DNA of 64,000 nt from assembly GCA_905221605.1 (NCBI GenBank), contig CAJNDS010002449.1:250001-314000 (forward strand), written 5' to 3'. This document shows, piece by piece, positions 55,806 to 64,000 of the stretch. The DNA comes from Symbiodinium natans. Its lineage: Eukaryota; Sar; Dinophyceae; Suessiales; Symbiodiniaceae. Each line of letters opens with the position of its first letter. Position 1 is the stretch's first letter. The position numbers and the translations under genes were made by a program. A model generated the notes under the pieces. The model saw only the letters and a program-made list of their open reading frames with translations. It was not told where the DNA came from and did no database searches.

Positions 55806-55911
55806 AAAATAGGGTCTATTTGGAACATGGCTCTTGTGAATAAGTATACGTTTTGGGGCCTGTTTTCCTCTTGTAAATACGATTCCCAGCTTCCAAATAG
55901 ACCCTATTTAA
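55806..55911. mobile_element. MITE-like hairpin element
   Basis: aaatagggtctatttggaa at the left and its reverse complement at the right enclose about 65 bp. Total about 105 bp, no coding. The right arm is also the right end of the island's 28-bp inverted repeat and finishes in TTAA. Family unknown; TTAA would suit piggyBac-type targets, but the arm does not begin CCC. Confidence 0.65.
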
Positions 55912-56044
55912 GCTGCACACGGGGGGGGGGCTCGGTTCCTACAGGCCAAAGGCTTTACACACCTGCACAACAGAAAATGTGGCAGCCACCGGAGACTTAA
56001 ACCACCTCGCAAAAGCTTAGAACACCTGCGAGCGTAAGATCTAC

Positions 56045-56200
56045 CTTTCGTCACTCCGGCGGGTCTTGGTGGCCATGGGTGTGACGACCGGTGCGGGCGC
56101 ATAAGTTGGCACCGCCTGCGCAGAGGGGTTGAAGGTTCTAGGTCCATGCATGCCTACGACGTCTTGAAGCTTTTTGGCCGTCTCTAGCCCCAGGAGTACT
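56045..56200 (-). CDS. Internal exon, unknown product
   Basis: Reads GLETAKKLQDVVGMHGPRTF, NPSAQAVPTYAPAPVVTPMA, KTRRSDE to a GTAGAT donor; strong G/C third positions. First coding block right of the island. Helix followed by a Pro/Ala-rich linker. Confidence 0.65.
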
Positions 56201-56202
56201 GC

Positions 56203-56574
56203 TTGTTACAGCACTCTAATCCCCTCAGCCTGTACACGGCTTCGTTTTGCCTATGCTTCATTCAGCTGACTGCTGCGACCCACATGGAAGCCATGTGCTT
56301 TCAGATCATGACTGAGGTCTGGGGCGTAGTGATGCAGTCTTCAGCGCAGCTACATGGATGTTGTCACTCACCGCTGTTGGAATTGCGTGATGTTGTGGAG
56401 AACCTCAGCCCTTCAGGCTGGCTGTCATTAAGCGTGGCATGCTGCTACTTTGTTTGGCAGATGCTGTGTAAATGCATGCCTGAAGTTGCAAAGGCTGCAC
56501 CTTCCAAAGCAGGCCTTGTGCTTCCAAAATGGCTCAGAAATTTCAGGGTGAGCTCAGGAGGGTGTGGGATGTAG
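56203..56574 (+). CDS. Possible plus-strand ORF
   Basis: 123 codons open (MEAMCFQIMTEVWGVVMQSS, LSPSGWLSLSVACCYFVWQM). The minus strand has a short competing exon ending at canonical GTGAGT near 56371. Undecided. Confidence 0.3.
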   Translation: MLQHSNPLSLYTASFCLCFIQLTAATHMEAMCFQIMTEVWGVVMQSSAQLHGCCHSPLLELRDVVENLSPSGWLSLSVACCYFVWQMLCKCMPEVAKAAPSKAGLVLPKWLRNFRVSSGGCGM

Positions 56575-56927
56575 CCTTGGGACGATCGGAACTCCTTTCT
56601 GCTGGGGATTGTTTTTTTGCTGGGAGGAAGTGACTGAGAATTTGACCTTGGTTGGGGCAGCTGTCGTGGAGGCCGCGGTCGCTGCTGCAGCCGCCTGGTG
56701 TCAATCGCAGAGCTGCAGGTGTGCAGTTTCGGGGGCTGAGGAGTTGGGATTTAGAGGCTTGGGGCTCTGAAAGTACTGTAGGCCTTCCCCGGGCCGGCCA
56801 ACACACGATGCCAAGCAGACTTATGCGCGGCCACTTGTACACTCAGGGAAGGCCCCAGACATGCTCCAGACATCCCCAGGCCCCACTCACTCAGACCCCA
56901 GCCTCTGAAAATGGAATTCTCTACTGG

Positions 56928-57756
56928 TCATGCATCCGCGACCTGCGTCGCCGCTGCAGGTGCGGGCGCTGCGACCTGTGAAGCTCCACCCCGCTGCTCT
57001 TAAAATTTGCTGGGGAGGTTGAGGCTTTGGGGACAAGTTGCAAAGGTTTCGGGGGTGCCAGGCGAAGGACTCTGAGACTCATGGCGAAGGACTTGGAAGG
57101 ACTTGGGACAGTTTTGGGCAGCAACCTGGCAGGTTGTTTTGGGTTGGGCAATTTACAGCTTCAAGGTCTCGGCTGTCTGAATGAGGACCATGCCCGCAGC
57201 CTTCCTGGGCCTCTTTTTCCTGAGGTCACTCCGAAGCCGCTCCCTGCCTGGTTGGCCCGAACCGCAGGCTGGCTAATAGCTATGCCTTCGGCCCTACGTG
57301 ATTCGATGTTTGCCTGCGCTTTCTTTGCAACGACATAACTTTCAGCATCCCACATCCCAAAGAGACCCAGCGATCCCAAAGCCACCGACCTAAATGAAGG
57401 CCACAATCCGAATCCAAGCATGCAACTTACTCTACCTTTGGATGCGGGTGCTGTGCTATCTTTGGCCTGTGTCCATACCCAAAATGATTCGTTCATCTTC
57501 GTCTTTCAAGCTTCGTTTTCCGGACTCTAGTGGCTCCAGTGTCCTGATTTCGCTGACGGCTCGTGCAAAATTGGGCCTGAATCTTCGCATGTTGCCTTGT
57601 AATTGCCCTGAGCTAGCCTTTTTTGCGAGCTCCTCTTGGGGCCTCAGCACTCGGGCGTCCGTGCTTGCAGAAAGTGCAAGCAGCAAGGCCTCGTCCACTG
57701 CTAACCTCGACTCCTCTCGCGCGACCAGGGCCACTGCCTTCCCAGCCAAGGCAAGC
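56928..57756 (-). CDS. Unrecognised gene, helical, C-terminal exons
   Basis: Exon 57756 to about 57463 after GGCACCTAG: GKAVALVAREESRLAVDEAL, RPQEELAKKASSGQLQGNMR, ARAVSEIRTLEPLESGKRSL. Exon about 57391-57235 after TTCATTTAG: FGMWDAESYVVAKKAQANIE, RAEGIAISQPAVRANQ. A possible last exon 56975-56928 gives VAAPAPAATQVADA and TGA. Strong bias in the first two; long amphipathic helices. Family unknown. Confidence 0.7.
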
Positions 57757-57891
57757 CTAGGTGCCTAGAGCAAGGACATTGAACGTTAAGGAGGGTTGAA
57801 GATGTTCAAAGCTCATAACTGGCATTTCTGCTTTCATTGTTTGCAGTGTTCTATTTATCTCTGAATCAAAGTTCTTCTTGCTACTTGACAG

Positions 57892-58312
57892 TTGCTTCTT
57901 GTCGTTCTCTATGACTTGTTTGTGTCAGGTCTCTTTGGCCACCCAGGTTTAGTGAGGTTCAGGGCGCAACTTTTTAACTTGGGCTCAGCAGCCCGGGGAA
58001 GAACCCAAAGCACTGCGGGCACTGGGGCTGTGGGCATGTTGGGCCATAAGGTTCCGAGTATGCGGCTTCGAACTTGGGCGGATTGTGAATGCGGCTTCGA
58101 GGCCGCCCCTCCGGAAGGGTTGGGGTCGACATTTGGGGCTCTCTTTGACGGGCGTTCAGAGATGCTGAGCACCTAAACGCCCACCAGACTTGACTCTCAG
58201 GGCAGCCGGCAACCCCCGAAGCCGATAACCCCTGAAGCCGAAACCCTGACGAGTTTTCTTCAGACAGCCTGACCTGGGAGCAAAGGCACGCAGCCAGGAG
58301 CACGGAACCCAC
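57892..58312. other. Open on both strands, undecided
   Basis: Plus 57892-58176 (LRTWADCECGFEAAPPEGLG) and minus 58172-57909 (KRAPNVDPNPSGGAASKPHS) are both open with similar codon statistics. Confidence 0.3.
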
Positions 58313-58410
58313 CTGGGCCCGTTTTAGGTGGGCAGTTTCCCCCCATATCGCCCTTTCAGAAGCCCTTAGTGGACTTCCTCACCCCTTATAGATGCCTCGT
58401 ATGGGGCACC

Positions 58411-58886
58411 TTAGCTTGGAACAAGGATCCGAGAGGGGGGGAGGGTGGACGGGGCTTCAAGCTGGCCTTCAGGCGCTTTTGAGAGGATGCCAGCTGAAAG
58501 GCTGGACATGTCTCCATCCCTAGCGCATGCAGCAGCAAGAGCAGCAATAGATTCTAGCTGATCCTCAGCACACGGACATCTCCATAGCCACAGATATGTG
58601 TAAACTGGTAGACATTCGTCCGAGGAGCCATGCTGTGCATCGGGGTCGCCCCCCGCAGCAGCTTCATTTCTGTGAGTGAGAATAGGGGCTTGAGCCCTGG
58701 GCGTGAGCCCTGACAAGGACAACCGGGCAACTTGCGTGACTTTCCGGGCAATCTGCTCCTTCAGGGTTCCGGCTGTAGGGATTCCCTCGGCGATTACTTG
58801 TGAACCCTCTTCGCTAACAAAAGAAGGTGGACACTCCAACCCTCCTCGAACATGATCTACGATGTCGGGTGGGATGGTAACGGAAA
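58411..58886 (-). CDS. Long exon, unknown product
   Basis: After acceptor CAGCCCTTTTAG the frame is open for about 158 codons to a stop at 58411: VTIPPDIVDHVRGGLECPPS, GIPTAGTLKEQIARKVTQVA, LPVYTYLWLWRCPCAEDQLE, SIAALAAACARDGDMSSLSA. Moderate bias throughout; could end at an internal donor. No family recognised. Confidence 0.65.
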
Positions 58887-58889
58887 CTA

Positions 58890-59200
58890 AAAGGGCTGTA
58901 TCCGAAACCAGGCCGGAAACCGCAACAGAAACGGAGAAAAATGCAACGCACCATGCCCGAGACGACGCGGAAACCCGACGCAGGCGAAACGGTAACCCCC
59001 AACGGCAACCAACTAGAGGTTGTCACGGAAACCGCAATTCCCTGCCCAAGCCTCTAACCCAAACCCTGATGAGTCCGAAAATCATCATGGATTGCAGGGT
59101 TAGTGTCTGTTGTCCTCCCCCCGGGTTGTCTTACGGTCAGTTTCCGTCGCGCCTTCCCTTTCGGTCGCTCTTTTCCGGGGTCCAGGTTGCTTTCCATCAC
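58890..59200. repeat. Diverged ggaaac-type repeat with inverted half
   Basis: Loose repeats of (c)ggaaaccgcaac/gaaacgg at about 58880-59035, then the complement-like gtttccgtcgc/tttccggggtcc at about 59140-59200. Confidence 0.45.
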
Positions 59201-59394
59201 AGGCAACCTTTCTGAAACACTGTGCTGTTTTCCCTTATGTGTACTCTACGACATCGTCATTTCATTCATGCCCCGGCAAAGCGAAAGCTTTTTGTGCACC
59301 CGAACACTACTCAAAGCCCAAACGTCCCCACATCACAGCAAAATGCACCCCCGAAGCCTGAACTCCTGCAATCTCCTGCACAGCCCCCGTCTCA

Positions 59395-59627
59395 CCACCC
59401 CGGAAAAGGATACCATGCCAAAGGAGGTTGGCGAGGGCGTGCCGACTGAGAGCGCCACCTCCCTTACAGGGGGCACCTCGTGAGGAGCAGCCCCTAACCG
59501 CTCGTTGCTTCGGCTGCTCTTGATGGCTAATCTGCAGCTCCAACTGTTCGGGCTCCGGTGTTTCGTGTGTCCTCGAAAGATCCTTCCTGCGCCTCAAGCC
59601 CTGATTAACGCTTGAGGCTGTTGGCAT
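59395..59627 (-). CDS. Probable exon, unknown product
   Basis: Reads LSRTHETPEPEQLELQISHQ, EQPKQRAVRGCSSRGAPCKG, LSRHALANLLWHGILFRG and meets a GTGAGA donor at about 59395. A second minus frame is also biased in the last third. Confidence 0.5.
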
Positions 59628-59782
59628 TGGAGCACAGCTTCCGAGCTTGAATGAATCGTCGAACTACAACTACACCCTAAAGGCTCACCCTCCCATGACA
59701 AAGAACACAGGACCTCCTGGTCTCAGAAAGACATGCGAAGTCAAAACGATCCTTCCAAGCATCCTGAGCAAAACTCTCTCAC

Positions 59783-59919
59783 ATGGAACCACACGGCACA
59801 ACCGCTCGAAAGCTGCACCCATCTGAACGTTTTTCGAATCTTCACATACTTCAATACTGCGACACCCCCTCCGCACTTCCTAATGAAGATCCACGGGTCG
59901 TTGCTTTTTGGCTTGACGG
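59783..59919 (-). CDS. Internal exon, basic and hydrophobic
   Basis: Acceptor GGCAAACAG, donor GTGAGA; 137 bp closing in phase. KPKSNDPWIFIRKCGGGVAV, LKYVKIRKTFRWVQLSSGCA. Another minus frame (SDSDTSNTQAQDNFCFSPMP) overlaps but has no matching splice edges. Confidence 0.58.
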
Positions 59920-60071
59920 CTGTTTGCCGTTGCTTCTGCCAGCCCCATCGCCACTTCTGGGCATGGGAGAAAAGCAAAAGTTGTCCTGTGCTTGGGTATT
60001 ACTTGTATCAGAGTCCGAGTGCTTCGTGCCACCCAGCCTCACACGTGTGGATTCGGAGGGGACACCAACCG

Positions 60072-60228
60072 CTACAATCCCTGCGGAGGTGTAGAAAACC
60101 GAATCTCAAGCTCTTGTGAAACGAGATGCTGGACTGGCAGGGGGAGTTGGGCTTGAGTGTTGCCTTGAGGGTTACGGTTTGCATCGGCGTCACATCGCCA
60201 AGCGTGCGCATCTCTCAGCTGAGTCGAC
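60072..60228 (-). CDS. Small ORF, Gln/Asn/Ala-rich
   Basis: ATG at 60228, just downstream of a T-rich acceptor-like tract ending CCGAG: STQLRDAHAWRCDADANRNP, QLPLPVQHLVSQELEIRFST, stop at 60072. May be a first exon with a 5' splice/trans-splice site. Confidence 0.48.
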
Positions 60229-60317
60229 ATTCCTCGGCCGGAACCCGAATGAAAAACAAAAAAAAAGGTGACTGAAAGCACATAGCACATTTAGCACTTG
60301 GCAATTTCTCAAGAGCT

Positions 60318-60671
60318 CTAGCCGACCAGCAGATCTGCAAAAAGAAAGAAGAAAAAGCCGCCGGGATTCATGGAGTCCAAGATCTTGCGGAAGCTGTTCT
60401 CCTTGCACCAGATGGCCGAGGCATCCAGCGGCAGGATCATGCTGCGCCGCATGTCGCTGGTGAACCTGGGTCCCGCCCCCAGGCTCAGGCGACTCAGGCA
60501 AGCCCATGGGTGTGGACCCCAAAAAGTCCCCCCCTTTGTTGCTCCTTTTGCAGATCTTGGGGACTTCATGTACAAGCCCGGGTCGTCCCGCAGCTGAACC
60601 ATGAACGCAGGGTCCACACGCTCGAAGAGCTTCACGCGGGTGTCGGTCATGTTCGCCTGCGCGACAGCGCT
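60318..60671 (-). CDS. Unrecognised gene, C-terminal exons with hydrophobic tail
   Basis: After GTGCAATAG: AVAQANMTDTRVKLFERVDP, AFMVQLRDDPGLYMKSPR. A probable intron (about 60553-60476; GGGACCCAG acceptor) separates RFTSDMRRSMILPLDASAIW, CKENSFRKILDSMNPGG and a hydrophobic end FFFFLFADLLVG with TAG at 60318. Very strong codon bias. Family unknown. Confidence 0.68.
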   Translation of the reverse strand, partial: SAVAQANMTDTRVKLFERVDPAFMVQLRDDPGLYMKSPRSAKGATKGGTFWGPHPWACLSRLSLGAGPRFTSDMRRSMILPLDASAIWCKENSFRKILDSMNPGGFFFFLFADLLVG

Positions 60672-60834
60672 CTATTGCACAAGGTTGGGGGGCTTCAGGA
60701 TTTTGGGAACAAAGGCCCATTACGGCAAGTTGCCATCCAGGAGAAGCCGAGAGAGCCGCAAGGGTCTCGGATATGCACTCTGGGGCCTCAGCTTCGGCAA
60801 TTTGAGGTTGTCAAAGAACGGACTCACCAGAAGC

Positions 60835-60982
60835 CGTGTGTGGTGCTGCAATCGGCCCCGATTCCCTGGCTGTGATCGACTCATGATGTTCGGGATTTGA
60901 CGGAACAATTCCCAAGCTTTGAAGCCAACACAACTCCCAGAAAATATCCGTACGCTGCACGTTCTAGTGTAAGAAACGCCAT
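60835..60982 (-). CDS. Possible first exon(s), unknown product
   Basis: ATG at 60982 opens MAFLTLERAAYGYFLGVVLA, signal-anchor-like. A short block at about 60878-60835 ends at canonical GTGAGT. Confidence 0.4.
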
Positions 60983-61399
60983 CAAGGATCCTGGGCTTGA
61001 ACACTGAACTGCTGCAAGGCACTATGCCACCAGGTCCACAGGCTTAGGTCCTCGAAGATAGTCCTGGAGCTGTTGGCTTGGTAGTTGTCTTTTTGGCTTT
61101 GTCTTATGCAATGCCCCTATTTTTGGTGAAGGGGTGCAGGGTGCAGCGTTCGGCATGCCAGAGCTAGCAGATCTGTTGACATGCTAGTCGCCGGGGTTCA
61201 CGCCAGGGGCCTCTGTTCACAACCCTCTCCGCCTGTGAGTTTGCAGCCAGTTCGATGTGCATGCGTGCACATAGCATGCAACTCAAAAGCCAGGCATTCC
61301 AACAACACCCATACTGTAGATCAAGCCTGTAACATCTCCCACAAGAATCCCAAAACCCGGAAAATCAGGAAGCATCTGCATGGCCTGAACATGCAGGCA

Positions 61400-61499
61400 T
61401 CTGTGGAGAGGTACGCCCGAATCCCGAGTCGCGGCATGATCTCCAGCTGTTGGGGGCTGAAGAGCCTCGAGTTTTGTCGGGCACATCTCATGGCAGCAG
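61400..61499 (-). CDS. Internal exon, unknown product
   Basis: After CCTTTTGAAAG: AAMRCARQNSRLFSPQQLEI, MPRLGIRAYLSTDACMFR with excellent bias; a GC donor fits. Plus frame is open but unbiased. Confidence 0.6.
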
Positions 61500-61509
61500 C
61501 TTTCAAAAG

Positions 61510-62265
61510 GCTCTGAGCACCGAAACCCGATTCCGCGCCCTGTATCAGGCTAAGACAAGGCAGGGTTTGCTATCTGCTCGCAGCGTTTTTGGTGAGAGCC
61601 TCATATTCGGGGATCAAGGGTCTCGGGGACTTAAGCTTTTCAGGGTCACTTCTAGTTGCTAAGTCGGGACGAAGAACTGACACGCCTACAAGTTGTTGTG
61701 GGCATCACCATGCGAAGCGCAACCAAACCCCATCAACCCACGTACTGCAGGCCACGCCTCGGAGCCTTCCCTTGAAGGTTTTAGCTTCAGGGCTACAGGT
61801 GTTTGCGGTCTGTTGAGAGGTGAGTCTGATCACTTGCACTCCGAAACGCAAGAACTCCTTACCCCGAAATCAACAGCTTGAAATCAACTCCTGCCGAGGA
61901 TCCCCGACAGGCTGAAGTCCTTGCGGTTGACCTCTGGCGATGGATTCGAGTTGTGTCCCTAGCTGGACTGCGGCGCATATTGGCCCGCATGCTAACCTCT
62001 GTTTAGTCTACCGCTTTCAGGGTTTGTTTGGGTCGGCTTGCTTTGTGTTTGCTTTTTGTTTTGAAGCGCTGGATCCTGGCCTTCCATGAACAGGTCTGTG
62101 GTCCATGACGCCGGATCCGCCAAAAACAAAAAAAAACTTGAGACCCTCACGCGCAAACGCTTTTCGAGGAAACATGAAACACCTGCCAGTACGTTGCGTT
62201 TGCGCAAAGACAGGGGGTGCACCTCGTACCACAAACGAAAACGCGCCACGCCGAACATGCCGGCT
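61510..62265. other. No confident gene
   Basis: A minus block near 62110-62055 (ADPASWTTDLFMEGQDPALQ) is biased but lacks a clear acceptor; a plus basic frame overlaps. Otherwise spacer. Confidence 0.35.
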
Positions 62266-62269
62266 CCAT

Positions 62270-62636
62270 CAATGGCCAGAACATCCATGCGCGCACAATG
62301 ACTACGTCCATGTTACCAGCGCATTAGCGCAACCATGCCCGCACGATGAAGGCATCCATGTGACCAGAGTGCCCGAATGGCCACCGGACGATAATTGCGC
62401 CCATTTTTCCAGTGCGTGCGAATGGCCAGCGCATCCATGCGCGCACGATGATTATGTCCATGTTATCAGGAGTGTGCGAACGCACAGAGCATCCATGCCC
62501 GCGCGCTGATTACGTCCGTGCTACCAACGCGCGCGATTGGCCAGAGCATCCTTGCCCGAACGATGACTGCGTCCATGTTACCAGTGCGCGACGAATGGCC
62601 AGAGCATCCATTCCCATGCGAAGATTAGGTCCGCCG
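62270..62636. repeat. 50-60-bp minisatellite, about six units
   Basis: Unit approximately tggccagagcatccatgccc + gcacgatgactacgtccatg + ttaccagtgcgcga, at about 62273, 62340, 62380, 62425, 62485, 62535 and 62597, diverged. Confidence 0.85.
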
Positions 62637-62711
62637 CGTTAAGCTTTCAGTGAAACTAGAAAATCTAGCGTTTTTGCGCACGGTTCTTGCGTGCATCGAG
62701 TGGTGTTTGCT

Positions 62712-62935
62712 TCAGTATTTACACTGCTGTTCTGTCCTCTTGCCCAACGTGCGCACGTGTCCGGCTAAATGCCCATTTCGCACAGGGCTTCCGTTTCGCG
62801 CCTGCACATGAAAGGAGGGGGAGGGAGGTGAACTGCTGAGGATGCTCAGCGCTTGGGGTTGCCGGTATTGAGGCTGTAGAGGATGGATGCTGATGTTGCG
62901 GATGTTCAGTCCAGAGTCTGGAAGTCCATAGAAGC
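62712..62935 (-). CDS. C-terminal exon, unknown product
   Basis: After GGCACCCTAG: FYGLPDSGLNIRNISIHPLQ, PQYRQPQALSILSSSPPSPS, then HVRTLGKRTEQQCKY and TGA. Strong bias. It lies downstream of the glycosyltransferase exons and may be that gene's last exon, but I have no phase match. Confidence 0.6.
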
Positions 62936-63055
62936 CTAGGGTGCCTCAAGCGTAAGGCTTCAGTTTTCAAGGAGCTTATACGGGGCGCAGAACTTAAGGG
63001 ACTAGATGGCCTTTCGGGACCAAAAAGCAACATTACTGAGTGGCGCCCAGGTTGC

Positions 63056-63770
63056 TCCATCCATGAACTGCCACACGCACTGCTGGAGCCTATGAATGAA
63101 GAGGTCCCCAGCAGGAGCTGCTAAGAACCAGTTCTGCGGATGATCTATCCAGCTCACCCGAGTGTCCTTGGAAGTCTGCTTGCACGACCGTTCGGCTCAG
63201 GCTTGTGAATCTGCAGCAGGCAGTGGCAAGTAAAGCCGCCAAGCTTGAGCATACAGGCCTGTTGTTGCAGCCTATAGCCTGGCAAGAACTGAACAAAACT
63301 GACACTTCAGACCAGCCTGACGCCTAGAGTCGTTGTCCTTGAGCGACTGGTCTGTCCAAGGATACGGCAGCGCAAAGAACGTCCGCACGTTCGGGTCATC
63401 GCCAAGCATGTCTTTCAAAGAGTGTGTCATGAAGGTGGTGGCATCAACCCAGATGCCGCCGTACTTCTTGAGAATTGCAAGACCTCATCACACATGGTTT
63501 CAGCCGATGATTAGCCACTGCTGATGCACGAAAAAGGCAGAACCATATGAGTTGAGGAGCAACCGTTTAGTTGTCGAGGGATGTGCCCCGTCGAGAGGCC
63601 AAAGAGCACCGCAAAAGGCAAAGGCCCGTCATCAACCAACGGAGCCGACTCCAACCCCCACAAAGCCGCTAAATTGCATGAATTGCAAAGGAGAGCCACG
63701 AATTGCATCCGAGCGATGCTGGATGCTAAGGAAACGGAAGGTCGCCGGCAGCTCCTCGTGGGCGAGATAC
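63056..63770 (-). CDS. Glycosyltransferase, capsular-polysaccharide-synthesis type (PF05704-like), three exons
   Basis: Exon A 63770-63700 (acceptor CTTTCCAG, donor GTGGCT): LAHEELPATFRFLSIQHRSD. Exon B 63483-63317 (acceptor TGATGAG, GC donor): ILKKYGGIWVDATTFMTHSL, FFALPYPWTDQSLKDND. Exon C 63166 to about 63056: DTRVSWIDHPQNWFLAAPAG, LFIHRLQQCVWQFMDG. One base of A plus two of B recreate Arg in HRSDAIRLAILKKYGG, so the A/B intron is secure. The HxSDxxR...KYGGIWxDAT block and the later WFLAA block are the family signatures; the Asp of WVDAT is the nucleotide-sugar/metal site. Probably a Golgi or secretory enzyme transferring sugar to a surface glycan (inference). The 5' exons lie beyond the window's right edge. 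Confidence 0.85.
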
Positions 63771-64000
63771 CTGGAAAGAGTTGATGCCATCTGCTGCCAT
63801 TGAAGGGCTTACGAAGGCTTACCCTCCCTAGGGGGTCTGGAACGACCTGCCGAAACCCGAAATTCCTTTCCAAAGTTCAGGCTGCCGGTCCAAGGAGTCA
63901 CTGTCCAGAAGCCTGGGCCATTGCTTTCGAGCCGACTGCCCATTCTTTGGGTTTAGCATGTAACCTTCAAGGTTTATAAGTCGACATGTAGGCCTCATGG

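Noticed and set aside
1-64000. tRNA, rRNA, CRISPR, bacterial operons or phage genes
   Set aside because: No cloverleaf with B-box, no rRNA core, no spaced direct repeats of CRISPR type, no Shine-Dalgarno/gene overlap pattern seen.

Overview
The window looks like nuclear DNA of a dinoflagellate, most likely a symbiodiniacean-type alga. This is inference from several features: coding sequence is broken into many short exons (about 40-500 bp) with G/C-rich third codon positions; introns end in AG and use GT or, often, GC donors; nearly all convincing exons lie on one strand (minus) over tens of kilobases; degenerate TTTAGGG telomere-like blocks are scattered through the spacers; and there are very large simple repeats, poly-G runs and satellites. 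I see no operon, Shine-Dalgarno site, rRNA, tRNA or CRISPR array.

Layout. 1-975 is a 105-bp tandem repeat with a 400-bp higher-order period. 1.2-20 kb is a chain of minus-strand exons. Its best gene is a five-part gene at 7313-10238 with a signal peptide exon, two small exons and one 1.65-kb exon with membrane segments; the exon phases join. 20.4-25.3 kb is a repeat desert: evolving CT/CTT microsatellite, poly-G blocks, two gcgaaaaac minisatellites plus an inverted counterpart, a TATATATG array and a family of CT-tract/GC-rich composites. 25.4-47.3 kb is again minus-strand exons, including a UPF0489 (C5orf22-like) gene at 28.8-29.4 kb, an alpha/beta-hydrolase at 40.1-41.6 kb, and unrecognised multi-exon genes, several with membrane helices.

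47.3-55.9 kb is an 8.6-kb satellite island bounded by a 28-bp perfect inverted repeat. Inside, in order: a purine-rich satellite with 0.4/0.88-kb periods, about 37 copies of a 55-bp repeat, about 12 copies of a 31-bp repeat, and alternating hairpin arrays of two kinds (AATTAATTG-based and CGATTTGGCC-based) containing a duplicated segment. 55.9-64 kb returns to minus-strand exons and ends in a capsular-polysaccharide-synthesis-type glycosyltransferase gene that runs off the right edge.

Most genes are not recognisable from sequence alone. Exons were called from open frame, third-position G/C, splice signals and phase continuity, so exon edges are provisional and many loci are incomplete. In several places both strands look open; there I favoured minus because the neighbours are minus. 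Gene grouping into loci is inference.
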